The notes below the pieces were generated by a model. It was not told the DNA's origin. It made no database searches and worked only from the letters and a program-made list of their open reading frames with translations. A stretch of DNA of 64,000 bases. Origin: Microthrixaceae bacterium (GTDB lineage Bacteria > Actinomycetota > Acidimicrobiia > Acidimicrobiales > Microtrichaceae). The translations under genes were made by a program, and so were the position numbers. The stretch spans positions 48,355 to 112,354 of the forward strand of contig JAMLGJ010000007.1 in assembly GCA_023958095.1 (NCBI GenBank), written 5' to 3'. Of this stretch, positions 8,313 to 16,076 are shown one piece after another. Each line of letters starts with the position of its first letter. Within the stretch, counting starts at the first letter, position 1.

Positions 8313-8326
8313 TAGAACGTGTTCTA
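8313..8326. promoter_or_regulatory. KstR-like operator ahead of the KshA-like gene
   Basis: TAGAACGTGTTCTA matches every fixed position of the KstR consensus TnnAACnnGTTnnA. It is 77 bp from the KshA-like start, practically the same distance as the related site before the OB-fold/thiolase operon. Thirteen of 14 bases are shared by the two sites. Confidence 0.82.
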
Positions 8327-8443
8327 CAGCGTATCAGGTGGTCGGACGCGATGGCCAGAGGCCACCACCCCTGATGAGCCGATGGCCACGGTGGTCGGTG
8401 CCGGGGGCGTCGCGAGCGGCGCGGATGACGGCAGACTGGGTGG

Positions 8444-9367
8444 ATGGAACCCGGAAGCGCCCATGGAGACCACCGCCCCACCCGAGGTGAGCGTCGCGCG
8501 CGGGCCGTGCTCCTCGCTGCGCCGAGGGCGCGCCGGATCGGGGTGGCGGTCCTGGCCTCGGTGGCGCTCTTCGGAGCCGCATGCTCGGGCGGCTCGGGCG
8601 GAGCGGCGACCGGCTCCGAGGAGGACTTCTGCGGGCGGATGGAGGAACTGATGCAGCGCGAGGAGCTGGATGTGACCGACAACCCAGCAGCGGCCGAGAA
8701 GGCGGCCGGGGAGATGCGACAGCTCGCCCAGGCTGCGCCACCGGAGGTGGCCGGATCGCTGGAGACCTTCGCCGACGTGATGGACGACCTCGCGGCGCTG
8801 GAGGCGGAGGGTGACGATGGGGGCACCGGCGATGGGGGCACCGACGAGGGAGGCATGGAGGCCTTCGGCGAGATCATGGCGCTCATGTTCGATCCCGAGT
8901 TCATCGAGGCGGGAACCAACCTCTCGGAGTACCTGGTCGAGCAGTGCGGATTCGACCCGGAGACGGTCGACCAGCAGTTCGGCACGGCCGGTGGTTTCGG
9001 GGACGGTACGGACCCCGAGGGCGAACCCGGTGCTGGGTTCGAAACCGAGTTCGGCGACGACTTCGGAAGCGAGGGCGAGATCTCCCTGGACGACGTGGAC
9101 GCCGTCGAGCAGGCGCATTCCGAGGAGTCCTGGAGTTCCAAGGTCGTCTCGACCCTGGTGAGTGCGTCCTCGGTGGAGATCATGGGCCGGGGCCCCGACG
9201 ACGAGTACATCGACTCCGAACCGATGAGTGAGGCCGAGGCCCTGCAGGCGTGCGAGGCGCTCCGCGACGCCTTCGCGGGAGAGCATCCCGACCTCGAGGT
9301 GCGGGTCGGCAACGGCGAGACCACGCTGGTGGAGGGCACCGCCACGGACAGCTGCGCCGCGGTCTGA
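8444..9367 (+). CDS. Putative lipoprotein, acidic, unknown function
   Basis: 307 residues if the ATG at 8444 is used. After an Arg-rich n-region, a hydrophobic stretch ends in the lipobox-like FGAACSGG (Cys about residue 46), so the mature protein would be lipid-anchored on the outer face of the membrane. The rest is strongly acidic, with Gly/Asp/Glu-rich low-complexity linkers at about 126-137 and 190-215, an internal CGF Cys and a folded C-terminal region of about 90 residues ending in DSCAAV. A GTG at the AVLLAAPRAR position would give a more typical signal length and may be the true start. No named family recognised. Confidence 0.65.
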   Translation: MEPGSAHGDHRPTRGERRARAVLLAAPRARRIGVAVLASVALFGAACSGGSGGAATGSEEDFCGRMEELMQREELDVTDNPAAAEKAAGEMRQLAQAAPPEVAGSLETFADVMDDLAALEAEGDDGGTGDGGTDEGGMEAFGEIMALMFDPEFIEAGTNLSEYLVEQCGFDPETVDQQFGTAGGFGDGTDPEGEPGAGFETEFGDDFGSEGEISLDDVDAVEQAHSEESWSSKVVSTLVSASSVEIMGRGPDDEYIDSEPMSEAEALQACEALRDAFAGEHPDLEVRVGNGETTLVEGTATDSCAAV

Positions 9368-9413
9368 CCGGCGCCTCGTCACCGCCGCGGTGGGCGCCTA
9401 GATTCGGGCTGCT

Positions 9414-10190
9414 ATGAGCGACACCGATCGCGTCCGCCCCGACGGACGACCACGAGGAGCCTCCGGCACACCGCAGGGAGGCCCGGGCGAGTCCCCAGTG
9501 GACCGCTTCGAGGCCGATGGCAGCGTGCCCCAGAGGCGCTTCACGCCCCCGGAGGGTTCCACCACGGTCTACCTGGTGCGCCATGGCGCCACCGAGGCAG
9601 CCCACCCCGACCGGCCCTTCGAGACCCGCGACGGCCACGGCGACCCCGCCCTGGCTCCCGAGGGCGTCGCCCAGGCCGAGGCCCTCGGGAGGCGGCTGGT
9701 CGCGGAGCACGAGGTTCGGCCCTTCTCGGCCATCTACGTGACGACGCTGCGGCGCACACTGCAGACGGCGTCCCCCCTGCTGTCCGCCACGGGCATGACC
9801 CACGCGGTGGAGCCCGACCTGCGGGAGGTGCACCTGGGGGAGTACGAGGGTGGACTCCTGCGGCTCCGGGGAGCCGAGGGTGATCCGCTGGTGCGTGAGG
9901 TCTACACGCAGGAACGCTGGGACGTGATCCCCGGTGCGGAGAGCTGGACGTCATTCCAGGGCAGGTGCGTCTCCGCGATCGAACGGATCGCGAAGGCCCA
10001 CAGCGGGCAGAGGGTGCTCACCGTGGTGCACGGCGGGGTGATCGGTGCCGTGTTGGCCCATGTGGCCCAGTCACGCAACTTCGCGTTCATCGGGGCGGAG
10101 AACTCCTCGGTGTCCGAGATCGTCCACCTGCCCGATCCCTTCGACCGGTGGATGCTGAGGCGTTTCAACGACGTCACGCACCTCGACTGA
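9414..10190 (+). CDS. Histidine phosphatase family protein (phosphoglycerate mutase-like)
   Basis: 258 residues. The phosphohistidine signature VYLVRHGATE begins at about residue 46, and the second catalytic His is in LTVVHGGVIGAVLAHV. An N-terminal 45-residue Gly/Pro/Arg-rich tail precedes the fold; a later start is possible but no internal ATG precedes the motif. The family includes cofactor-dependent mutases, SixA and various small-molecule phosphatases; the sequence does not distinguish these. The gene ends just before a strong hairpin shared with a convergent beta-lactamase-fold gene. Confidence 0.88.
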   Translation: MSDTDRVRPDGRPRGASGTPQGGPGESPVDRFEADGSVPQRRFTPPEGSTTVYLVRHGATEAAHPDRPFETRDGHGDPALAPEGVAQAEALGRRLVAEHEVRPFSAIYVTTLRRTLQTASPLLSATGMTHAVEPDLREVHLGEYEGGLLRLRGAEGDPLVREVYTQERWDVIPGAESWTSFQGRCVSAIERIAKAHSGQRVLTVVHGGVIGAVLAHVAQSRNFAFIGAENSSVSEIVHLPDPFDRWMLRRFNDVTHLD

Positions 10191-10215
10191 AGCCGCTGCC
10201 CCCCCACCCACTCCC

Positions 10216-10264
10216 GAACTGATCGTCGTGGTGCCCGACATGTCGGCACCACGACGATCAGTTC
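10216..10264. terminator. 49-nt near-perfect palindrome between convergent genes (hairpin copy 1)
   Basis: A 20-bp perfect stem (10216-10235 with 10245-10264), one unpaired C at 10236, then GACA/TGTC closes the centre, leaving virtually no loop. The right arm overlaps the TGA stop of the minus-strand gene (10258-10260). A second 49-nt copy lies at 44373-44421; the differences between the stems are mostly compensatory. It may act as a bidirectional terminator or belong to a dispersed palindromic repeat family. Confidence 0.75.
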
Positions 10265-11427
10265 GCCGGGGGGAGCACCTCGGATGCCCGGGTCGCGATC
10301 GCCGCGGTGCGCCTCGCCTCGTGGATGAAGTCGCGCTCCACCGCCGAGGTGCAGAACGCGAACGACATGCCCGTTTCGGGGTCGGCCCAGGCGATCTGGC
10401 CCGCTGCTCCGTTGTGCCCGAAGGCACGCGGTGACACCCGGTGCCCCATCCCCCGCAGCGCCGAGTGGCCGTCGTCCCCGGCCAGCACCAGACCCAGGGT
10501 GCGGTTGGCCGGGATGCCCCTGAGGGGGTCGACCAGATCGCAGTACACCTCTGCGGTGCCCGCCGCGAGCACCTCCGGGCTCCACAGCCCGAGCGGGTCG
10601 TGCAGCAGGTGCTGGTACAGCAGGGCGATGGACGCAGCGTCGGAGACCGCACCGCCTCCGGGCACCCCGACCCGGCGCACATCCGGCGAGTTGAACGCCA
10701 GCAACACCTCGGGGGTCACCTCGCCGAGGTCCACCTCGGAGGTCCCGAACACCTCCTGCAGCTCCGCAGGACCGGGTGCCTCCCCGACGGTGACCAGCTC
10801 TGCGACCTCTGCATCCGCGGCGTCCGCACCCCCCAGGTGCATCCCGTCGAGGCCGAGGGGCTCGAGCAGGCGTTCCCTCACGACGTCTCGGTAGTCGCGC
10901 CCTTCGACCACCTCGACCATCTCCGCGATCACCCAGTGAGCGGAGGTGGCGTGGTACTCGAAGCGCTCACCGGGCGGGTACTGCAGGCGCCAACGGGCGA
11001 ACTGCTCATGGCGACCCTCCCTCGTGTTCCAGCGCGGGGGTCCCAGCGGGGCGTAGGGGAAGCCGCCGGTGTGGGTCAGGAGGTGCCGCAGGGTCACTCC
11101 CTCGGCGGCGGCGAAGCTGGGAACCAGCTCCCGGACCTCCGTGCCCACCTCCAGGGTGCGTTCGTCCAGCAGCTGCCAGACGGTGGCTGCCATCAGCGCC
11201 TTGGTCACCGAGAACACCGAGTAGTGGGTTCCCGGTGTCGAGGAACCGAAGTCCCGGGTGTGCACGACGTCCCCGTCGAGCCCGATCGCGAGCTGGGCGG
11301 TCGGGAGGCGACCTGCGTCCACCTCGCGCTGGATGCGCTCGTGCAACCCGGTGAGCATGTCGGGGTCGAGTCGGGCGACCGGACCGGTCGGAGCCTCGCC
11401 GGTCGAGGGGTTCGCGTCGCTGGTCAT
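10258..11427 (-). CDS. Serine hydrolase of the beta-lactamase/penicillin-binding fold (class C / EstB-like)
   Basis: 389 residues. The SxxK catalytic tetrad is SVTK in YSVFSVTKALMAAT; the second motif is at FEYHATSAHWV (Tyr in the YxN position, with an Ala/Thr variant); a GHNGAAGQIAW segment near the C-terminus replaces the KTG box, as is common in esterase-type members. DVVHTRDFGSSTPGTHYS and LRHLLTHTGGFPY are family landmarks. It likely hydrolyses esters or beta-lactams; no signal peptide is visible, which favours a cytoplasmic esterase. Start: the ATG at 11427; one at 11445, six codons earlier, is equally possible. Its stop lies inside the 10216-10264 hairpin. Confidence 0.87.
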   Translation of the reverse strand: MTSDANPSTGEAPTGPVARLDPDMLTGLHERIQREVDAGRLPTAQLAIGLDGDVVHTRDFGSSTPGTHYSVFSVTKALMAATVWQLLDERTLEVGTEVRELVPSFAAAEGVTLRHLLTHTGGFPYAPLGPPRWNTREGRHEQFARWRLQYPPGERFEYHATSAHWVIAEMVEVVEGRDYRDVVRERLLEPLGLDGMHLGGADAADAEVAELVTVGEAPGPAELQEVFGTSEVDLGEVTPEVLLAFNSPDVRRVGVPGGGAVSDAASIALLYQHLLHDPLGLWSPEVLAAGTAEVYCDLVDPLRGIPANRTLGLVLAGDDGHSALRGMGHRVSPRAFGHNGAAGQIAWADPETGMSFAFCTSAVERDFIHEARRTAAIATRASEVLPPAN

Positions 11428-11538
11428 GTCCCGCACCGTAGCCATGCGGACGGCTCCGACCCCTCCGGGTGGGCGGTCGGAGCCGCACCCCGGCTCCATA
11501 GCAGGCACGGGGGTGCGCAAGGTTCTAGGGTCGGGTTC

Positions 11539-11730
11539 ATGAAAATCGTCATCGACTACGACCTGTGTGAAGCCAATGCGATCTGCATGGCGATCGAGCC
11601 GAGCGTGTTCGAGGTGCGCGAGGACGACAACCTGTACATCCTCGACGAGGAACCGCCCGAGGAGCTGCGTCCCAAGATGGAGGAAGCCGCCCGTCGGTGT
11701 CCCAAGCAGGCGATCAGCATCGAGGGCTGA
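11539..11730 (+). CDS. Small [3Fe-4S] ferredoxin
   Basis: 63 residues. Cysteines at 10, 16 and 54 (CEANAIC and RRCPKQAI) give the three-Cys pattern of P450-associated [3Fe-4S] ferredoxins; the fourth Cys of [4Fe-4S] types is absent (Ala12-Asn13-Ala14 between the first two). Acidic surface and length fit electron carriers for P450s. The ferredoxin reductase gene starts 65 bp downstream on the same strand, so the two probably form one electron transfer chain. The truncated P450 at the left edge and other genomic P450s are possible acceptors. Confidence 0.92.
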   Translation: MKIVIDYDLCEANAICMAIEPSVFEVREDDNLYILDEEPPEELRPKMEEAARRCPKQAISIEG

Positions 11731-11795
11731 GCCCCGACGATGGGAGCTCCTGTTCGCACGGCCTGCACCCGGCCCGGCCGTGGAAGACGCCGCCG

Positions 11796-13025
11796 GTGAA
11801 GGCGCTCGTCGTCGCCGGCGCGTCGCTCGGCGGCATGAACACGGTCCAATCGGCGCGCTCGGCGGGATATGACGGGCCGATCTGCCTGGTCGACCCCTCA
11901 CCGGTTCTGCCCCACGACAGGCCACCACTGACCAAGCAGGTGCTGGCAGGGGAGTGGGAACTGGAACGTGCCCGCCAGCCCGTGGCGGACAAGCTCGCAG
12001 AGTTCGACGTCGACCTGCGCCTGGGTGTGGCGGCGGAGTCGCTCGATGTGGCGGGACTCGCAGTGGGACTCGACGACGGGTCACGCCTGGATGCCTCCGC
12101 GGTCGTGCTGGCGACGGGTTCGAGGGCGCGCAGCCTCCCCGACGCGACGGCTCCGGGTACCCACACACTGCGAACCGGTGCTGATTGCCTCGCCCTCCGC
12201 GGGGAACTCGACCTCCGGCCCGAACGCGTCGTGGTGATCGGTGCGGGGTTCATCGGCGCAGAGGTCGCCGCGACCTGCCGGAGCCGCGGCCTGGAGGTGA
12301 CGATGCTCGAGGCCGACGAGGTGCCTCTCGGGCGTGTGCTGCCGGGCGGAATGGGCGCCTTCATGGCGGACCTGCACCGCTCCGGGGGCGTCGATGTGCG
12401 CCTCGGGGCGCGTCCCGAAGCGATCCTGACCGATGACCACGGGCACACCTCGGGGGTGCGACTTGACGACGGTGAGGTGGTGCCCGCCCGGGTGGTCGTG
12501 GTGGGCATCGGTGCGGTACCGGCCGTTGACTGGCTGGCGGGCTCGGCGCTGTCCCTGCGCAGCCCCGCGGAGGGTGGTGGTGTGGCAACCGACGCCACGC
12601 TGCTCGCAGCCCCGGGGGTGGTCGCCGTCGGCGACGTCGCCAGCTGGCCCAACCCGCTGTTCGACGGTGAGGTGATGCGGGTCGAGCACTGGGAGAACGC
12701 GATCGACCAGGGCGCGCACGCGGGCCGGAGAGTCCTCGCGGAGTTGGATCCGAAGCGCTGGGACAACCCCGGTGGGTTCAGCTCCGTTCCGTGGTTCTGG
12801 TCCGACCAGTACGACTCGAAGATCCAGATGGTCGGGCGTGCCCGCCCGGGTGACGAACCGGTGGTTGTCTCCGGCGCCCCCGGAGAGGACCGCTTCGTGG
12901 TGCTCTACCGACGCGGCGGCTGGTGCACCGCAGCGCTCGGACTCAACCGCCCGCGCGACCTGGTTCGCGCACGAATGGCGATGTCGGAGTCCCTCGCCTG
13001 GGACGGCGTCGCCAGCCTGTTCTGA
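11796..13025 (+). CDS. FAD-dependent ferredoxin reductase
   Basis: 409 residues from a GTG start that places the first FAD dinucleotide motif at the N-terminus (ALVVAGASLGGMNTVQSAR). The NAD(P) motif is VVVIGAGFIGAEVAA, and the second FAD-contact motif is GVVAVGDVASWPN. The C-terminal reductase domain (about 320-409) contains the expected PWFWSDQYDSKIQMVGRA. Members transfer electrons from NAD(P)H to ferredoxins feeding P450s or Rieske oxygenases. The gene follows the 3Fe-4S ferredoxin and precedes a membrane protein by 10 bp. The substitution ASLGG for GxGxxG in the first motif is common in this subfamily. Confidence 0.92.
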   Translation: MKALVVAGASLGGMNTVQSARSAGYDGPICLVDPSPVLPHDRPPLTKQVLAGEWELERARQPVADKLAEFDVDLRLGVAAESLDVAGLAVGLDDGSRLDASAVVLATGSRARSLPDATAPGTHTLRTGADCLALRGELDLRPERVVVIGAGFIGAEVAATCRSRGLEVTMLEADEVPLGRVLPGGMGAFMADLHRSGGVDVRLGARPEAILTDDHGHTSGVRLDDGEVVPARVVVVGIGAVPAVDWLAGSALSLRSPAEGGGVATDATLLAAPGVVAVGDVASWPNPLFDGEVMRVEHWENAIDQGAHAGRRVLAELDPKRWDNPGGFSSVPWFWSDQYDSKIQMVGRARPGDEPVVVSGAPGEDRFVVLYRRGGWCTAALGLNRPRDLVRARMAMSESLAWDGVASLF

Positions 13026-13035
13026 GGAGGTACTG

Positions 13036-13668
13036 ATGTTCTGGGTGCTGTTGTTCGCAACGCTGGTCGTGGCGGCCGCCGACTGGGTGGCCGTCGCGCT
13101 CGACAAGCGGGCCGCGGAGTACGTCCTGAAGCCACTCACGATGGTGGTCCTGGTCGCCGCTGCGCTGTCGATGTCGGGACCGGATCCGTCCGCTGCACGC
13201 TGGTGGGTGGTCGCAGCCCTGTTGGCGTCCCTCGCCGGCGACGTGTTCCTCATGCTGGAGGACCGTTTCGTGGCAGGGCTGTCCGCGTTCCTGGTCGCTC
13301 ACCTGCTCTACATCGGTGCGTTCATCACCATGGGTGTGGAGGCGATGCCCTTCGTGCTCGGCGCGGCTCTGGTCGCCGTGCTGGTGCGTGCGCTCGGGGT
13401 GAAGATGGTGGTCGCGGCCACCGAGTCCGACCGTTCGTTGGGTGGCGCCGTGGCGGCGTACCTGGCAGTCATCTCGCTGATGGTCGCCTTCGGCATCGGT
13501 ACCGCACGCTGGTGGGTGATCGCAGGAGCGCTGCTGTTCTACGCGAGCGACGCGATGATCGGCTGGAGCCGCTTCGTGGGACCGTTCCCGCAACACCGCG
13601 TCGCGATCATGACCACATACCATCTGGGCCAGGTAGGGCTGGTCCTCGGACTCCTGGGGAGCGCATGA
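13036..13668 (+). CDS. YhhN family integral membrane protein (lysoplasmalogenase-like)
   Basis: 210 residues, almost entirely hydrophobic with about seven to eight predicted helices. Family landmarks are LLASLAGDVFLML and YASDAMIGWSRF, which hold the conserved acidic residues, plus TYHLGQVGLVLG at the end. Some animal homologues (TMEM86) hydrolyse lysoplasmalogen vinyl ethers; for bacterial members the substrate is mostly untested. A strong GAGGAGG ribosome binding site precedes the ATG. The last codons overlap the M20 hydrolase start (ATGA). Confidence 0.88.
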   Translation: MFWVLLFATLVVAAADWVAVALDKRAAEYVLKPLTMVVLVAAALSMSGPDPSAARWWVVAALLASLAGDVFLMLEDRFVAGLSAFLVAHLLYIGAFITMGVEAMPFVLGAALVAVLVRALGVKMVVAATESDRSLGGAVAAYLAVISLMVAFGIGTARWWVIAGALLFYASDAMIGWSRFVGPFPQHRVAIMTTYHLGQVGLVLGLLGSA

Positions 13669-14882
13669 GCATCATCGAGGCCAACGACACGATCGTGCAG
13701 GACGTCCACCCCGAGGTCGTGGAGCTCCGGCGACGCCTGCACCGCCATCCCGAACTCGGGCTCGACCTGCCGCGCACCCAGGCGGCGGTGGTGGAGTTCC
13801 TCGAGGGCCTGGGGTTGGAGGTGACCCTCGGAGAGGGACTCAGTTCGGTCGTGGCCGACCTCGACACCGGCCGACCCGGCCCCACGGTGCTGTTGCGCGG
13901 CGACATGGACGCCCTGCCGATGCCCGAGGACACCGGGCTCGAGTTCGCATCCGAGGTGGATGGCCGGATGCACGCCTGCGGGCACGACGCGCACACGGCG
14001 ATGCTCGCAGGGGCGGCAAAGGTCCTGAGCGCGGGCCGCGACCGACTCCCGGGTCGGATCCGCTTCATGTTCCAGCCCGGCGAGGAGGGCCAGGGCGGTG
14101 CACGGGTCATGATCGACGAAGGGGTGCTCGACGGGGTCGATGGCGCGTTCGCCATCCATGTGACCCCCAACCTGCCCTCGGGCACGATCGGGTACCGCAG
14201 CGGCCCCGCTCTCGCCGCCACCGACGAGTTCAGCATCACCTTCAGGGGTAGGGGCGGACACGCATCCACCCCGCACTGGGCGACCGATCCGGTGCCGGTC
14301 GCTGCCGAGGCGGTGCTCGCCCTGCAATCGATGATCACCCGCACCGTGGACGCGTTCAACCCGGCGGTGCTGACCGTCGCCAGCCTCAGGGCGGGGACCA
14401 CGAGCAACGTGATCCCGGAGACGGCCGAGCTGGTGGGCACGATCAGGACCGTCAACGAGCTGGTGCGCCTCGGTGTGGTGGAACGCGTCTCGCAGGTCTG
14501 CGAGGGCGTTGCCGCGGCCCACGGCTGCACCGCCGAGGTCGAGATGGAGGCGGGCTACCCGGTGACGGTCAACCACGCCGGCTTCATCGAGTTGGTCGCT
14601 GATGTCGCTGCGACGACGGTCGGACAGGACTCGATGATCGAGCTCCCCGCCCCGGTCATGGGGGCGGAGGACTTCTCCTACGTCACGGCCAGGGTGCCGG
14701 CGGCCATGGCATTCCTCGGTGTGTGCATGCCCGAGGAGCCGAATCCCCTGGAGGCCCCCGCCTGCCACTCGAACAGGATGATGCTGCACGAGGACGCGAT
14801 GGCGACCGGAGTGGCGATGCACGTCGCGGTGGCAACGCGGTTCCTGTCGGACCCACCCGGGTGGCTGCCCGGCGACCGATGA
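13665..14882 (+). CDS. M20 family amidohydrolase/peptidase
   Basis: 405 residues. Metal-ligand landmarks are LRGDMDALPM and MHACGHDAHTAM, with FQPGEEGQGGA holding the catalytic Glu, and HVTPNLPSG plus a late EDFSYV and CHSNRMML. This is the IAA-amino-acid hydrolase/HipO-type branch, which cleaves N-acyl amino acids. The start at 13665 is set by the four-base overlap with the preceding gene. The stop overlaps the ATG of the DUF2332 gene, suggesting a translationally coupled operon of membrane protein, M20 and DUF2332. Substrate not defined. Confidence 0.93.
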   Translation: MSIIEANDTIVQDVHPEVVELRRRLHRHPELGLDLPRTQAAVVEFLEGLGLEVTLGEGLSSVVADLDTGRPGPTVLLRGDMDALPMPEDTGLEFASEVDGRMHACGHDAHTAMLAGAAKVLSAGRDRLPGRIRFMFQPGEEGQGGARVMIDEGVLDGVDGAFAIHVTPNLPSGTIGYRSGPALAATDEFSITFRGRGGHASTPHWATDPVPVAAEAVLALQSMITRTVDAFNPAVLTVASLRAGTTSNVIPETAELVGTIRTVNELVRLGVVERVSQVCEGVAAAHGCTAEVEMEAGYPVTVNHAGFIELVADVAATTVGQDSMIELPAPVMGAEDFSYVTARVPAAMAFLGVCMPEEPNPLEAPACHSNRMMLHEDAMATGVAMHVAVATRFLSDPPGWLPGDR

Positions 14883-16024
14883 CCTCCGACGCGGCTGGTA
14901 CGCCACCCGAGCGGGACGAGTGGGCCAGACGCTTCACCCAACAGGCGGCATCCTGTCGCGAACTCGGATCCGCCCTCTACGCGCGGCTCCTGGAACTCGT
15001 CGCGGCGGAGATCCACGCGGGTACCGCCACCTGGGACCTCCTCAGGCGTTCGGGTCACCTGCGTTTCGGCCAGGCCGCACCGCTCAGGCTCCTGGGGGCC
15101 GCACACCGTCTGGCACTGACCGGTGGGGCACCCGAGTGGGCAGAGGTGCTGCCGAGCTGCGGTGGTTCGGTCCCCGCCAGCGACGAGGCGCTGCTGGTCT
15201 CGTGGAGGACCCTGGTGGACCTGCACACCGAGGCGCTGGGTGCCGGCCTCGAGCGCGAGGTGCAGACCAACGAGGTGGCGCGCGCACCTGCGTTGGCGCT
15301 CGCGGTGGCGGAAGCGAGGATGCGCGAGACCCGCTTGGTGGAGTTGGGCTGTTCAGCAGGGCTGAACCTCAGACTCGACCACTTCGAGATGGACCTCGGC
15401 GGGGTGGTGCTGGGCACCTCCGGCTCCGCTGTTCAGCTGCGTCCCGAGATGAGGCGGGGACTCGGGGGTCTGCGCCACAGCGGCCTGGTGCTGCCGGTGG
15501 TGTCCGAACGCGTCGGGATCGATCCCCACCCGGTGGACCCGACGAACCCCGAGGGTGCTGCGACGATCCGGTCCTTCATCTGGCCGGACCAGCTCGACCG
15601 CCTGGAGCGCATCGACGCGGCGATCGGGATCGCGAGGAGCCATCCGGCCGAACTGCTCAGGTGCGGCACCGGTGTTGGTCCGGGCACAGGTGACGGCGGA
15701 GCACCCGGGGCGGAGAGCGGAACGTCGGAACCCCCCGACGCCGCCGCGGTCCTCGACTCGGTGCTCGACCGGGGCGGGCCGGCGGTCGTCATGCATTCGA
15801 TCGTGTGGCAGTACGTGCCGCCCGAGACGCGTTGGGCGATCACCCGGACGATCGAGGAGCACGGTGAATCCGCGAGTGCCACGGCCCCGTTGGTGTGGGT
15901 GCGCTTCGAACCCGACCAGTGGGACCGCCGCCGGGCTGCCGTGTGGGTGCGCAGCTTCCCCAGCGGCTCGGACCGCCTCGCGGCTCATGTCGACTACCAC
16001 GGAAGATGGGTGGAACCGCTGTAG
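14879..16024 (+). CDS. DUF2332 family protein (methyltransferase-like fold)
   Basis: 381 residues. The family is common in actinobacteria and alphaproteobacteria and has no established function. A Rossmann-type segment is visible at LVELGCSAGLNLRLDH (like motif I of SAM-dependent methyltransferases), followed by a conserved RSFIWPDQLDRLERIDAAIGIAR block and VVMHSIVWQYVPPETRWAI. The loop around residues 268-290 is Gly/Thr/Glu-rich and probably disordered. Start overlaps the preceding M20 stop by four bases. A possible SAM-binding role is inference only. Confidence 0.85.
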   Translation: MTSDAAGTPPERDEWARRFTQQAASCRELGSALYARLLELVAAEIHAGTATWDLLRRSGHLRFGQAAPLRLLGAAHRLALTGGAPEWAEVLPSCGGSVPASDEALLVSWRTLVDLHTEALGAGLEREVQTNEVARAPALALAVAEARMRETRLVELGCSAGLNLRLDHFEMDLGGVVLGTSGSAVQLRPEMRRGLGGLRHSGLVLPVVSERVGIDPHPVDPTNPEGAATIRSFIWPDQLDRLERIDAAIGIARSHPAELLRCGTGVGPGTGDGGAPGAESGTSEPPDAAAVLDSVLDRGGPAVVMHSIVWQYVPPETRWAITRTIEEHGESASATAPLVWVRFEPDQWDRRRAAVWVRSFPSGSDRLAAHVDYHGRWVEPL

Positions 16025-16076
16025 CCCCTGGGTGAAGTGGCGTGGCCGGGGTCCCGCGGAACCCCGCAGCGCCGGG

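Noticed and set aside
16025..16076. Weak GGGGT/ACCCC stem between DUF2332 and pepN as a terminator
   Set aside because: Only about 6 bp with a GC-rich context and no tail; too weak to list as a feature.
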